64,000 bases of DNA from Saururus chinensis (GCA_035235625.1 CP141146.1:4830501-4894500), one strand, 5' to 3'; shown: positions 1-11,634, counted from the first letter of the stretch. Translations and numbers: made by a program. Notes: a model not told the origin generated them from the letters alone.

Positions 1-18
1 AGAGAGAGAGAGAGAGAG
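1..18. repeat. (AG)n microsatellite at window edge
   Basis: Nine AG dinucleotides open the window. The tract may continue upstream of it, so its true length is unknown. Confidence 0.9.
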
Positions 19-194
19 AAGAGGTCGTTAGAGTTTTAAAAAGGTTGTTTTTGGGAAAGTGGTGTGGGGTTCATGTCTTAGGGGAAGTAGGAGGAAAGTG
101 ATAGGGGAAACATGAGGACTTGAAATTAAAAAAAATCGCTTTAGTTGGGGGACAGAAGAGTTTAATGGGGTTTAGATAGCCTCATTATTCTGAA

Positions 195-1200
195 TTACCC
201 CTTATAGGGTGTTGGTGAGTCCAAATGACATTATTCAAAACTTGTAATCATCATACTTAGTCTGTGAGGTTGTCTTAGGAATATTCTCATCACAAACCCT
301 AAACAGCTGATAACCAAACCTCAAATCAATCCTTGAAATATCTTGGTTGACTGTAACTTATTGAAAAGGTTATTCAACCTGAGTAAGAGACTTATTTTTA
401 AAAGTCACTCAGTTAAACATATGGTTGTCGATGCATAAATGTAGGGATACAACCTACTTCACTAACAAAAATCAATGTACCCCTAAGACCATACTCTTGG
501 TCAAATAATCCTCTTAACTATAAGTTAAGAGACTCATCCTTGAGTTCATTCAAGTCTAGCAGGTCATCCCATTCAATGCCCTCAAGGGATAGAGTGAATT
601 AAGCACTAACTCTACGAACTCCACCATTCTCTTAGGCGAAAATCCTGGTAAATCATTTGGGAACATGTCAGGAAAATCCCTAACAATGTCTAGCACTTCT
701 AGACTAAATTCTTGAGACAACTTCTCGAACAACCTGCCAAAAAGGATTTGCAACTTTCAGTCATGCATTGCCTCACATAAAATTAACTATCATTAAACAC
801 CTTGAATACGACATTCAAACCTTCAGGGCACACAAACATCACATGTTTCTTATAACGGTCTACCACTACTCTTTGAGTGGTCAACCTATCATCAAATTCA
901 AAACGAATTAATGCAATCCTTCCCAAATTCGTGAGTGGTTAACACAATACTCACAAGTGTCGAAATAGTTACCTCAAAGGCTGCCCACAATCTTGGAAGC
1001 TCGAACTCTTCCATTAAACCACTCTTGTCCACGAATCTTCGAAAAGAGATGAAAAAAATCTCATATTCCACCACTTACAAACTCCTTTGCCTTCGGGAAA
1101 AAAGATTTCAAATCTTTATGACATTGATGTTCATGGAAATATACTTTCCAAAACGACCCTCAATTACTCCTAGGTCATATGCTGACCAATTAGGAAGGGT
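195..1200 (-). mobile_element. Degenerate Ty3/gypsy gag-pol remnant
   Basis: Read on the minus strand, 1200 to about 1000 resembles a gypsy gag stretch, including VVEYEIFFISFRRF. About 860-541 gives the protease-to-reverse-transcriptase linker with DIVRDFPDMFPNDLPGF, the usual 'FPD.FP.DLPG' signature. About 450-195 gives reverse transcriptase pieces: CIDNHMFN, then SRIDLRFGYQL, then MSFGLTNT. Several in-frame stops and frame changes break it, and most of gag to protease is missing. It is a dead plant Ty3/gypsy copy, perhaps of the Tekay/Del type. No LTRs were identified for it in the window. The family call is strong; the ends are approximate. Confidence 0.8.
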
Positions 1201-2500
1201 ATGACTGATAGATGTTCACTTGTCAAAGCATAAGGGGTCATAACCACTCTTTGGACATTCAGAGTCCGCAAAACCTCAAGAAGGTGCTTCTTAATCTCAG
1301 TTCGACACTAGTCGCCTTTGACCCTCTTAATAGACATCAAAGGTGCTAGCTAACTTTTCTGAAACCCAAACCATAGATTAGCAGCCTATGACTCTCCTCG
1401 ACCAATAAATGTGCAATCCAACCGCCCAAATCTCTCAGTGGCTAATGCACTTCCTCTCAACTCTGTCCAAAGGTAGAAAGAAACAGAATCAAGGGAAAAT
1501 TTTCACCTTGACCCCTTCAAAACCATTTCTCAACTTACTCTTACATGTCATGACTCTGGACTTGCTACTGTTATAGACTTGTAGTCATATTGTCAAGTAA
1601 CCCCAGTTGCTTGTTACTTGACATCCCAAATACTGAAAAATACTAGAAGTCTAAATACTAAAAAATACCAGCCTAAATAAAATTACAAAAGTCTAAATAA
1701 ATAAACAATCTTAATCATCTCAGCCCTGGGGAGGAATAACCCATTTTTTTTAGACGTAAAACCACTTTCATTGAACGTAAAACTCCGTCATTTCAGACAT
1801 AAAACTAATTCGATAAATCTCCGACATGACTAATCCGGAAACTATACAAACCCCGACTAACCATGATTAATTCATAGTTTATAAATCGTTTTCATGATGC
1901 ATAAAATATAAGTATAGTTACAGATGCAACCCTAAGTAATCATATTATCTTATGTAAGACATAATTCAGTAGATAAGATCATAGGTATTAAGACATGCAT
2001 GAAACAGGGATTTGCTAAATTCACCTTAGAGATTTGCATGCATATCCTGAATAAAGTTAAAAATATACTGAAAGTACTAAAGTAGCTTAAGTAGATATTT
2101 TAACATAATCACAGTATATAACTCATCCATTTAAAAAAAATAACAAATAAACTCCAATCAAGAATCACTGCTGGCGTAAGAAGAGCAAAGAAAATAGGAT
2201 GCATCATCTGACTTAGCACCAGCAAAACCACGACTGCAATCAACAACCACCTCTGTGGCCATCTCCATTTCTACGTAGCAAAGAGAGAAACGAACTTGCT
2301 ACATGATGACAATGCATGAGGAAGTCTAAAGGGTGATTAGAGAGTGTGACTGCTTCAAGGGCTACCTTTCCTGGGATTGCACTGCTTGGAAGAGGAGGGT
2401 CGCCTCTTATTGACTGGCCATGAATTGGCAAATGGATGCTATTTACCCAAAAGATTAAAAACAAAGCAAATAAAATGACAATGTGTTGATGGCTTCTCGT
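1201..2500. other. Non-coding, no recognisable gene
   Basis: Only short ORFs without recognisable domains. It may be more decayed flank of the neighbouring gypsy remnant, but nothing in it can be named. Confidence 0.6.
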
Positions 2501-2672
2501 GGAGAAATTTTTTAGTGTGTGTCGCACACCATGTTGGTCATGTATTTCACCATTCACAAAACGACTCATCAGCATAGTTGTGAGACATCAGTTATAAATG
2601 CTAATGAGTCATGCCTTGAATGGTGAAATACACGGCCAGCAAGGTGTGCGACGCACACTGAATAATTTCTCC
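2501..2672. mobile_element. Palindromic (fold-back) MITE
   Basis: Two arms of about 75 bp, 2501-2575 and 2598-2672, are near-perfect reverse complements around a short spacer. The element begins GGAGAAATTT and ends AATTTCTCC. The same 9-bp string TTCTCGTGG occurs at 2494-2502 and at 2673-2681. This gives a TSD of 7 to 9 bp, depending on whether the two G bases belong to the element. That range fits Mutator-type (9 bp) or hAT-type (8 bp) mobilisation. It has no coding capacity and would form a long hairpin if transcribed. Confidence 0.85.
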
Positions 2673-3379
2673 TTCTCGTGGGTGGGTGGGTGATCGATAA
2701 TTAATTTCTGAGTTGTGATTGCCTGGTCGTACTACTTGAGCAATTACTTTGTTGGTTGTAGAGTCAGTAAAAACCAAGTTTATGACTTTAAAGAACTCAA
2801 GCAGTCGTAATGAAACGATGAAAATGGCCCTGCTTGGCTCTGATCATAAAGGGAGAGACATGGGTTTAGCTGATTATACAGATTATACAACTAGAATAAG
2901 CGCAATCAGAACTCATTAATTTCATGTAAAACAACAAATTAACTTTCAGACAACATTCCGACTTTCCTACTTCTTGTTTATCTTCGTTACAACCCTTCTT
3001 CAATTATTGACTGGGTGTATGTTTTTCCTCTTTAACCTTCCATTGGTGTGCCTCTTATTTCATCTTCGTTTTTAGGTGACAGTAAAGTAATCGTCCTAGC
3101 AAATCCGCATAGCATTCTGTCTACAGACAATTTTTAACATGAGCAAATAAATTTTTTTATTAAGATTGTCATAAAACTCACACTTGACTTAAACATAATG
3201 TGGAACGTTCACATATAAGCAACTCTCATCTGATTACATAATAGTGCTTTTAACATTTGTCACCTGTAATGGCCTGGACACTTATTACACTAGAACCAAC
3301 TTCAGAACAAGCAAACAGAGCAACAACGGTTTATTTCACCGTATCAATTATTTATTGCTCATTTCATACATGCAATCGT
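2673..3379. other. Intergenic, 3' flank of the minus-strand oxidoreductase gene
   Basis: AT-rich, with no ORF of substance. The part nearest 3380 should include the 3' UTR of the neighbouring minus-strand gene. Confidence 0.6.
3330..3356 (-). terminator. Candidate polyadenylation signals of the oxidoreductase gene
   Basis: On the minus strand, AATAAA occurs at 3356-3351 and again at 3335-3330. These lie 24 to 50 nt past the stop codon at 3382-3380, a plausible position for plant near-upstream elements. The assignment rests on motif and position only. Confidence 0.4.
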
Positions 3380-5946
3380 TTACAAACTTAATATGTTCTT
3401 TTCATGGTGATTTGCATCAGGAATCAAAACAACTGACCCTGTCGTCCGTCGGTTTTCAAGGTCATCATGTGCCCTTGCTGCATCTGAAAGAAGGTAAGTG
3501 TGATTGAGGCGAACTTTTAACACGCCTGCAGCAACATTTGCAAAGATCTCTCCAACAGATTCAAGTAGCTCATCTCTAGTTGCATTGAAGTGAGCCAGTT
3601 TGGGCCAGGTCAAGGACAAAGACTTAGAGGCGAGAGCCGATAGTGAGATTGGGTCAGGTGTGCCTGAGGACTGCCCAAAGCTCACCATATGCCCGCGCGT
3701 CTTCAAGCATGCCAGTGATCCCTGTATTCATACAAATAATGTGACGGTCATATGCAAGACAAACTTCCAAGCTGTTTATCGTACTGATTCGATTTGGAAT
3801 ACACCATCAAATGACAAAACTTTAGAAGTCAAAAAGAACTAAATGGATATCTCATGACATGTTGTTACCTGTAAAGTGTCTCTGCCAACAGAATCGTAAA
3901 CAACATCGACTCCTTTTCCTGAAGTTATTTCATTGACACGGGCAACAAAATCCTCATGTTTGTAAATTATAACATGATCGCACCCATCTTCAGTTGCTTG
4001 AGCAGCTTTGGCCTCAGTTGACACTGTTCCGATGACAGTTGCATTAAGTGCCTTGGCCCACTGGCACAAAAGAGAACCAACTCCTCCAGCTGCTGCATGA
4101 ACGAGGACAGTGTGTCCAGACTCAACCTGCGGGATTGAATTGACATTAAAGAGAGAGGGAGAAAATGAAAATACATGCAGAATACCATTTAGATATCAGT
4201 GTTTATGCGTGTGTTTTGCTGAATGTATCTGGAAAGCGCAAGTATGCGTCTGTGTCTTTGAGCCAAATGAATTACATGCGGCTAACGTCCAGGACGATTT
4301 TGATTTTTGAGGTTCATATGTCATGACCAGAACACTTCGAACCGTATTATACAGGTATATGATGGCAGTCAGATTCTTGATGTCAAAGTCTTATCGTTCC
4401 TTTTCTAGTTCAGTAAATATCCATCAATTTGTTGCTGCTGCAGCGTGTGATATTGGGATCACTTCACCGCTGGTGGCAGAGGTTACTTCTATAATATCCA
4501 AAAAAATTAAGGTATTTTTCAAGATTTAGTTTTTTTTTTTTTTAAATTCTTTTAAATTTTTTAGAAAATTTATAGAATTGATAGATACAGATTAGTTTTG
4601 GGCTTTGGGCTGCGCCGAAAGATCTGCAGGGCCTACTACAGGGCCAATTATGTGGTGGACAAACTCTTTAATTTAATTTAAGAGAGTCTAAGCCATAGGA
4701 ATTCTTATTCTACTTAGATTTAGTTTTTACCTAATTAAGCTCTAATTTCTCTTTTATAAATATGAGCATTCTCTCTAATTTTAGCCTTAATTGTACTTTG
4801 GAAAACTTATAAGACATTAGAAGGAAGAAGGTGGTTGACGGGGAAGCTCCGACAACGGTGGATCATCAAAACACTAAATACTAGGGCCAATTACGTGGTT
4901 GAACCAAATTAACCCAACTAAGTAACCAATCCGGGTTAATGGCGGGGCCGATTTTTAAAACACTGAATACTAACCTTAAAGCATCGACGGACCAAAAACT
5001 GTGCAGTCATTCCCTTAACCATGATTGAGGCTGCAACAGTAGGCGCAATTGAGGATGGAACAGGAACAACAACTCCGGCAGGGAGGATTTGTTCTTCAGT
5101 GTAAGAACTTATTGAAGTGCCCGCATAAGCAACCATGTCCCCTACCTCCGTACCTGTCAACCCAGGGCCCACGGCCGTGACTATTCCCACAGCTTCAACC
5201 CCTGCAAGTCAATGGTCCTGACTTCAGCATAAATAGAGGTGAAAAAAATGAAATTAACCAACGCTGAAGTCTGAATTACTCCGGTCGGTGAAACTACTTT
5301 TAGACTGGTTTTATAATTATAATTAAGTAACACATTTTTCCAATAATTTGGGGTGTTGAATTCATTACTTTTGAAATTTTTTAATGTAAACCAGTCTAAA
5401 AGTGCTCATCATGGAGAATAATAAGAGCTGAAAACCTATGTCTACCTGGAGTGTAAGGCAGAGCCGTCTTGTAAACACCTTTTCGATAATACACATCGAT
5501 GAAGTTGAGCCCAATTGCTTTGGTTTTTACACGAATCTCTCCCTCCTTAGGATCTCCTACTTCCACATCTTCCCACTTCAGGACCTGTTCACGTTTTTGT
5601 TTATAGTCGATTAAATACGATGTCTTAGATCAGACTTTAATTTCTTCTCTCTGAAAAATAGAGCATCTCATTGGCTCAAGATCAATAATATAGTATGGAT
5701 CAATCTCATCTCAATGCTGAGATCATTTCAATCACAGGCGAAAAGGGTCTCTTTTATTGACGTTTCTGATCACAACTCCGGAGTCCGGAGTAGGATCATC
5801 CAGATGAATCGACCCACTGTCAGGAGGAAACCGCAGACAATATAACTTGGGTTCATTCAGACACACAACCTGCTAAATGATTCAAGTGGATGAGAACGAC
5901 TTACCTCAGGGCCCCCAAGCTCGTACACTCTGATAGCTTTCACCAT
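3380..5946 (-). CDS. NADPH:quinone oxidoreductase-like (zeta-crystallin/MDR family), 5 exons
   Basis: Exons on the minus strand are 5946-5905, 5584-5446, 5201-4975, 4126-3869 and 3721-3380. All introns are GT-AG, and the exons join in frame to 335 codons plus TAA. The start MVKAIRVYELGGPE is the classic N-terminus of quinone oxidoreductase 1-like medium-chain dehydrogenases. Residues about 28-115 form the GroES-like domain, with GLNFIDVYYRKG and the PYTPGVEAVG turn. Residues about 121-131 (MVKGMTAQFLV) and the glycine-rich Rossmann motif AAAGGVG (147-153) mark NADPH binding. The DVVYDSVG and GHMVSFGQSSG segments follow. No zinc ligands are evident, as expected for this branch. The expected role is NADPH-dependent reduction of quinones or reactive enones, probably cytosolic or plastidic; no transit peptide is seen from this start. 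The last 13 or so residues (after VVLIPD) are longer than usual. Intron 2 holds a MITE and intron 3 (848 bp) repeat-derived sequence. The gene looks intact. Confidence 0.93.
4640..4899. repeat. Direct repeats in intron 3, possible retro-insert
   Basis: Near-identical 19-bp strings beginning AGGGCCAATTA occur at about 4640 and about 4883, with 17 of 19 bases matching. A second short direct repeat (AAAACACT-A/G-AATACT) occurs near 4868 and 4957. The enclosed sequence has a TATA-like TTTTATAAATA at about 4752-4762. This resembles an old insertion in the intron; its class is unresolved. Confidence 0.35.
5296..5403. mobile_element. Small MITE in intron 2 of the oxidoreductase gene
   Basis: A perfect 16-bp inverted repeat, ACTTTTAGACTGGTTT at 5296-5311 and its reverse complement at 5388-5403, encloses AT-rich sequence. 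It lies wholly inside intron 2 (5202-5445), away from both splice sites. No target duplication could be fixed with confidence. Confidence 0.65.
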
Positions 5947-6066
5947 TGTTGCAAATGCTCTGAGCGGCCTCCTACGGTGGAGAGAGAACCTAGAAAGAGT
6001 GATCACGTTTCCTAGCTGGGATTGGAAAAAAACAGAGTTCTGGAACCAAACAAGAGGGTATTTTTG

Positions 6067-6267
6067 CTCCCCCAGTGGGCAGGAGCAAGCCTATTTATTT
6101 CACTTCTGCATGTACACGTAACACGGTCCAACTGAGCACGCCACTGATGTCCTTCCGGAAGCGGCGGCTCCCACAGTGAGCAGGAGCAAGCCTACTTATT
6201 TCCCTTCTGCATGTACACGTAACACGGTCCAACTGAGCACGCCACTGATGGCCTTCCGGAAGCGGCG
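6067..6267. repeat. Tandem duplication of about 100 bp upstream of the oxidoreductase gene
   Basis: Two head-to-tail copies, about 6067-6166 and 6167-6267, each run from GCTCCC(C/A)CAGTG to GGAAGCGGCG with only a few differences. They start 120 bp upstream of the minus-strand start codon, so they are in the presumed promoter or 5' UTR. Each has a TATA-like AAATAA(A/G)TAGG on the minus strand. The broken copy near 10.7 kb has only one such unit. Confidence 0.85.
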
Positions 6268-6344
6268 GGGTCGCTTTAGTCTAAACAGATTTTGATGAGT
6301 ATCAGGAGGCGGCCGGGTCGCCTTTAGTCAAGAGGTTTTGACGA
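6259..6344. repeat. Short imperfect tandem repeat next to the promoter duplication
   Basis: A stretch of about 38 bp, GCGGCGGGGTCGCTTTAGTC onward, is followed by a diverged second copy starting GCGGCCGGGTCGCCTTTAGT near 6310. It continues the duplicated upstream region. Confidence 0.55.
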
Positions 6345-6699
6345 AAAGTCTCAATTAATCAAAATGTGAGTTACTATATATTATTTATCAAAGTAGATTT
6401 ACTTACTTAAGAGCTTGCAAACGTATGATATAATTTGACATACCTACCCTAAATACTATAAACTTCTCTAAACCCCTTTCCCTGCTCTTCCTGTTCGTTT
6501 ATCTCTCTTTGTCCGTCTTCTCGACTGCTCATTGCCTCCCGGAGCCCTTATCTCACTCTCACCGCCTTCACCACCTCCCGAAGACCGACCTCAAAAGATG
6601 GTCAGCACCTCTCTGCCATTTCTCTTGTCAATACTCTTTCTTTTCGTGGTATGTTCTCCGTCCCCTCTCTTGTTGTTGCCGTCAAGGTTGCAATCACCA
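6345..6699. other. CT-rich stretch, no assignable gene
   Basis: Contains overlapping small plus-strand ORFs. The one starting at 6598 encodes a short hydrophobic, signal-like run (LPFLLSILFLFVV) and is followed by a possible GT donor. No homology is recognised. It could be a decayed 5' exon or chance. Confidence 0.4.
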
Positions 6700-6883
6700 T
6701 GCACACTCACCGTCTCAAATGGATCATTCAAATGAATCAATCCATCATCCACCGTCCAAATACAGGATTTCATGACGAAACCATAAACCATAACCTGGGT
6801 TCGTTCAAAACACAATGCCAGTGAAATGAATGATTTAAGTGGATGAAAATGACTTGCCTTCGGACCTCCAAGCTCATAGACTA
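6700..6883 (-). pseudogene. Duplicated oxidoreductase 5' region, exon 1/intron 1 part
   Basis: This segment aligns with the intron 1 to exon 1 boundary of the intact gene at about 5830-5935. Shared landmarks include ATAACNTGGGTTC, then AAGTGGATGA.AA.GACTT, then AGCTC.TA.ACT. The match stops abruptly at 6883, where a 3.67-kb LTR begins, and resumes at 10551. Only the 5' end was duplicated, or only that survives; exons 2-5 of this copy are not in the window. Confidence 0.8.
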
Positions 6884-9800
6884 TGTAACGTCCGAGAATT
6901 TTCTAAATTTCCGAAATCGACCACGGGAAATTAGAGTGTTCGACCCCTTGATCTTCTCGTGGGAAAAACTTGATCATCAGTTAGAAGTGGTAGTTAAATC
7001 TTAAATGGATGGAAAATAAACGGAAAGATCTTCGAAATGCCACAAAGAAAGCATGAATCGAAGTTTGGATGAGGGAGATACGATTGTTCAAAGTTGAACA
7101 TATCGTATAGGGCCCGTTTACCCGATTTAAACGTGCAATTGGGTCGTTTAAGTCATTTGGTGGACCCGATTAATTACAGTTCCAAAATTATAATTTAAGG
7201 GTCAAATTAAGTGGCCTAAGTGGGGGGAGTTGTGACTAATTTCTCATGGGATTAAAAGCCCTAATTCCATGCCTATAAAAATAAATAATTAGGGCTTTTT
7301 GAGGAGAACTTTGAACGAAAAGGAGGGAATTTTCCGGTGAGTCTCCGGTGAAGCATTTGCGGTGGTGGATCGACGATAACTTGACCATTGAGGTTGGATT
7401 TCGAGTCAAGATTAGCATCAATTTGTAAATTAGAATATAAATTGTATTTGTAATTGACATGAACAGTTATTTCTGCAATCACTGTTTATGCAATTTTTTT
7501 AACAGTTATTTATTTACTGTTCAACTGTCGGCCAGTCACCGGCTGGCCACTGGCCAACCGCTGATGGCTGGACCCATCGCTGGAGGGGAGCACCGGTTCT
7601 GGCCTTGGCCGCGGCGGCCGAGGATTCTTGGCGGCAGCGGCGGCTTCTGCTGCGGCCGCACAGTAAAAAAAAAAAGGGTTTCCAGCTCTTAGCAGGGCAG
7701 AAACGGCCGGGGTTGGGCGGCAAGCTTGGACCTCTGGAATCGCCAGATCCCGGCGATCCAATCAATTTTGGGACGTTGCCCGGCCGCCACGCCGAAAAGT
7801 GTGTTTTTTTTTATAAAAAAAAGGGGGAAAGCCCCGGACAGCGGCGGGGCTGGGCTGGTTGGAATTGCCGCCAGGTGGCAATCCGATTCCGCCCAGCCAT
7901 CACCGCAAAGTGGCGGCCTGGGGCGGCGTCGGCAGAGGCCAGTCAGCCTCTGGCCGGCTGTGAAGAGGATGACCCAGCAGGCCGTCGGGCTCTGTTTCGG
8001 GCCGGGCTGGACTGGGTGACCCAACCCGTTTGGCCCAGGTTTTTTTGAAAAAAAAACTATTGAACCGGGTCTGGTTCATAGGGCTAAATATGTCAAACAA
8101 ATTATAGAAAATTATTATTTCACCTTCATAGGCGTGGGAGTATTCTGGCCAAGTTTCAGCTTGGGGAAAAATCCCATAGATTGTGAAATGACCTTTTTAC
8201 CCCTGGTAGTTAAATTATCATGTGAAAACCACTTACCCGATTTTGAGGCTCCAGTTCAGTGGACTATGATTTGATTTAAAAATTGAGAAAAATCTCAGTG
8301 AGATTTTATTGGGTAAATTAAATATAGGCCAAACCACTAAGTGAGGAAAAATGTCAGTGAGTGGATAATGGACCCTTTTACCCTTAGGGTTTATTGTAAA
8401 CTATTAATACAACATGGGTCGGTTCAAGGGGTTTACAACCCCATCACATGCCAGGAAAATTACACAGAGTCCATGAAGGACAGTAGTGACCTTAAGTGGA
8501 ATTTTGGACCTATTGGATGTCATTAAGGCCTTAAACCATATGACAGAAATACCCCTTTGAGTGGACCCGCCCACATTCGTGTGAATGGAAGCGGGTTAGC
8601 TTGAGAGTGAAGCCTCTTGAGAGGATTATGACTTAAAATAAATAAAAGGGTAGTGAGATGACCAAATGACCCAAGGGAGGGTAGCATACCCCCAAGGGGT
8701 ACAATTACCCTAATGCCCTTAAGGGCAGTATGTTCCGTTCTGTCGAAACTAATAACCTAACCACTAAGCATTAGGGTACGCTATAGTGATGTTGAATGAC
8801 TTCAAAATGAAGGGGTGTGACTAGTAAGAGACACGAAGACCTTGACAGGTTATAGTGTCATGGGAAACAAGGGGAAGAACCCTAATTCTTAAGGTTTAAG
8901 GTAGTGTGTTACACGTGTCAGTAGTAGAGTACATCGACCGACTAGAGTGTTATATATGTAACTTGCGGGAAGCAGTAGAGTTGTTTACACTCTTGGGCTT
9001 GAATTGGCTGAGCCTTAGCCCTGCAAATGAGTGCAATGGGCCCCTGATTATTGTTATAAATGTGTATGACTTAATGTTATTTATGTTGCTTACTTTGGCG
9101 CATACTTTTGTTATTGATGCTTTGATTTATATCGGTAACTTAAGATTAATGAAGTTTAATCAAGAGACATGGGTTACCGTCGGATTTGGGGGAGAACATC
9201 TAATCAAGATAAAGACTAAAATACCCTCTTTAGGGTTAAAACTAGTTCATGGAGTGAACGGGGCCCTGACATAGAATTTAACCTTGGTTAATGAACCGAG
9301 GGTGGTTACGAGATGTTCTTTGAGTCATAGCTCAGTGGATGAGCTATTTATTGGGCCAATTCACAAGGTAAAGAGGATCCAAATGGTTAAGCGAATACTT
9401 GACTGGATGAAAATAATCTAGTCTAAGTTTCAGAAGTTTGGGGGAGTCAATGGTCATAAGGACCTGAGGCTTCTATGGATACATTGGTAATGTCCTATGA
9501 GACATTTTCTCCCACAGTTGGGATGGTGGAGAATGCGATATGCTTCTTCATCGCCACGATGGTTTGGGTATTGACCATAGGGTCTTTACTGCGGGTCTTC
9601 CGTAGGTCTTCCTAGGACTATTTAGTACGTACAAAAAGCGGAGTTACATAAACATCATGGAAGGCTTGTATTTCTTGTCAATCTGTGTCCATGAGCACAA
9701 TTAGGATCCTCTTCTCCAGATTTGTGGCAGGCTATTGAGAGCCCTGAGGATTTGGGTCACGCTACTGTTAAGCAGTCTACTCCAAGGTTGAAGTCTTTTG

Positions 9801-10550
9801 TTTTGAGATTTCTCGAGGGGCGAGTCATCTCTGAGTTACAGATTTTGTAGTATTAATTATCGAATAAGGGATGTGAGATAATTAATAATATTGTTTGATA
9901 TTGCTTGTTAATTAGACAAGTGGAACGATTAAAGGACTTACTAAAATGTAGGTTGAAAATACTTAAGCATTGCATGTGTGGTGCTATGCATCTTAGGATA
10001 GAGTACTTTCTAGGCAGAACTACATTTGGATCCGATCTTGTTGGAAACATTAGAGATGTTGTCTGATGAGTACGTAGGTAACTAACATCGGGTGATGTTA
10101 GCCCGATCCAAAAAATATTAATTAAACATTTTGTCCTTTGGAAGCTCTTCTCATGGAGGCGGAGAGATTCCATTGTTGTTGTTGTAGTTGCTTTGTTTGG
10201 TTGGTTGCAGATTTTTTAGGCGACGACAAGTGAGACCAGCAGGCGAGCACAAGATGAAGTTTATTCATTTTTGCAACTCCAGTAAGTAAGTGTACCTTTA
10301 GCGTGAGAGTCAACTTGTTATTTATTTTCAGACGGGTGATGGACTTGTACTTAGATGGATAAGTTGTTCTTGTTGAATTTTGAGACGTATAAATATTATA
10401 TGATTTGATATCCGTATTTGTGAACCCCAGTTATCATGGCCTAGATATTTAATCGAATGGTTTGTTTTGTATTTAAGAAGAAAAAAAAATTTTCTCGCTA
10501 CTTACCGTTGGTGCTATTTAAAAATGTTTTTAAAAATCCGGGTTGTGACA
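6884..10550 (+). mobile_element. Long solo LTR (about 3.67 kb), Ty3/gypsy type
   Basis: The insertion opens TGTAACGTCCGAG and closes GGGTTGTGACA, the usual TG...CA LTR ends. Its limits are fixed independently, because the duplicated oxidoreductase 5' region breaks off at 6883 and continues at 10551. The flanking 5-mers are GACTA and CTCTA, a decayed TSD at best. There is a GC-rich block at about 7530-8045 with long chance ORFs. No gag or pol sequence is present, so I read it as a solo LTR. The TGTAA-G-CC start resembles the LTRs at 16827 and 34556, but the interiors differ. Confidence 0.75.
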
Positions 10551-10800
10551 CTCTAATGGCTTTCACTTACCGCAAATGCTCTTGAGTGGTCTGCTATGGC
10601 AGAAAGAGAACTCAGGAGTATCAGGCTTCCTAGATAGGAAAGACAGACTTCTAGAGCCAAGCAAGAAGGGGGTTTCGTTCCCACACTGGACAAGGATAAG
10701 CCCATTCATTTGCCTGCTCCCTTGATGTATATGGTTCTATCAAACACGCCACTTCTTACGCACAGGACTCCGTTAGGAGGCGGAGGGGACTAGCTGGACA
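10551..10800 (-). pseudogene. Duplicated oxidoreductase 5' region, start-codon/promoter part
   Basis: Continues the alignment broken at 6883. It matches the exon 1 start and upstream region of the intact gene (about 5930-6160), including GCTTTCAC, GCAAATGCTCT and the AGGA.AAGCC.ATT.ATTT stretch. Where the intact gene has ATGGTGAAAGC, this copy reads GTAAGTGAAAGC, so the start codon is gone. Only a single promoter unit is present. It is a dead promoter/exon 1 fragment. Confidence 0.78.
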
Positions 10801-11383
10801 AAATGCAGATTGTAATCTTCATGGGAAGTGGGGACTCCAATCATAATCGTCGTCAAATCCATTGATGCATATAAAAAATAAAAACCATCGAAGTTTTTTT
10901 TCCTTCTTTAGCATCATTGGACCATCTACACTAGTCTAGGCTCGAATGGATTAGCCCTCCTTGGCATGGTCAAAGGTGGCAATGGACTATGTATTGGTGG
11001 GAATTTTTTTGTACCTAATTAATGGTAGGAATATTCCAATCTTCAAATCAAATTAGGTAGGTAGCTAAAGTGATTGATGAATCCTTGTAGAAAAATTTAT
11101 TTTAAATCTTAAAATTTGTTGTAGAAAAAATATTACAACACACTTTGTTTCAATATATGCTTTTAACTTTCTTAAAAATAGTATTTGCCTCTACCAATCT
11201 TGGTTTTTTGTGTATAATAAAAAATTCTCCAAACTTATTTTCAAAGTTCTAATTTCCTTTAGAATAAATTGACCAAATATTACCTTTTTTTTCAGGAAAG
11301 AGAAATCAAAATATTTTGATAAAAATCAAGTGATGTAATAAAAAAATTATTCTTTTTTGAGTGAAAAACTCTCCTTATATTAG
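10801..11383. other. AT-rich non-coding
   Basis: No ORF, RNA gene or recognisable repeat end was seen before the hAT-like element begins at 11384. Confidence 0.6.
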
Positions 11384-11592
11384 TAGGGTTGTTAACGAGC
11401 CAAGTTGGCTCGTTGAGCAAGCCAACTCGGCTCAGCTCGAATTAGGCTCGGCTCGAACTCGATTCAAGCTCGAATAGGCTCGAGCCAAGTTCAAGCATAC
11501 CCCTTCTCGATTAGACTCGACTCAAATAAAACTCGAACTCAACGCTACTCGGCTCGAATTCGAACTTAAATATAATTTTAAAATTATATATA

Positions 11593-11596
<4 letters not shown>

Positions 11597-11634
<38 letters not shown>
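11597..11634. repeat. (AT)n microsatellite
   Basis: About 19 AT units inside the hAT-like element. Confidence 0.9.

Noticed and set aside
935-1204. 89-codon plus-strand ORF near the left edge
   Set aside because: Antisense to the gag-like remnant on the minus strand.
7605-8048. 147-codon plus-strand ORF and overlapping minus-strand ORFs
   Set aside because: They lie in the GC-rich block of the 3.67-kb LTR, where stops are rare in every frame. No domain is visible.
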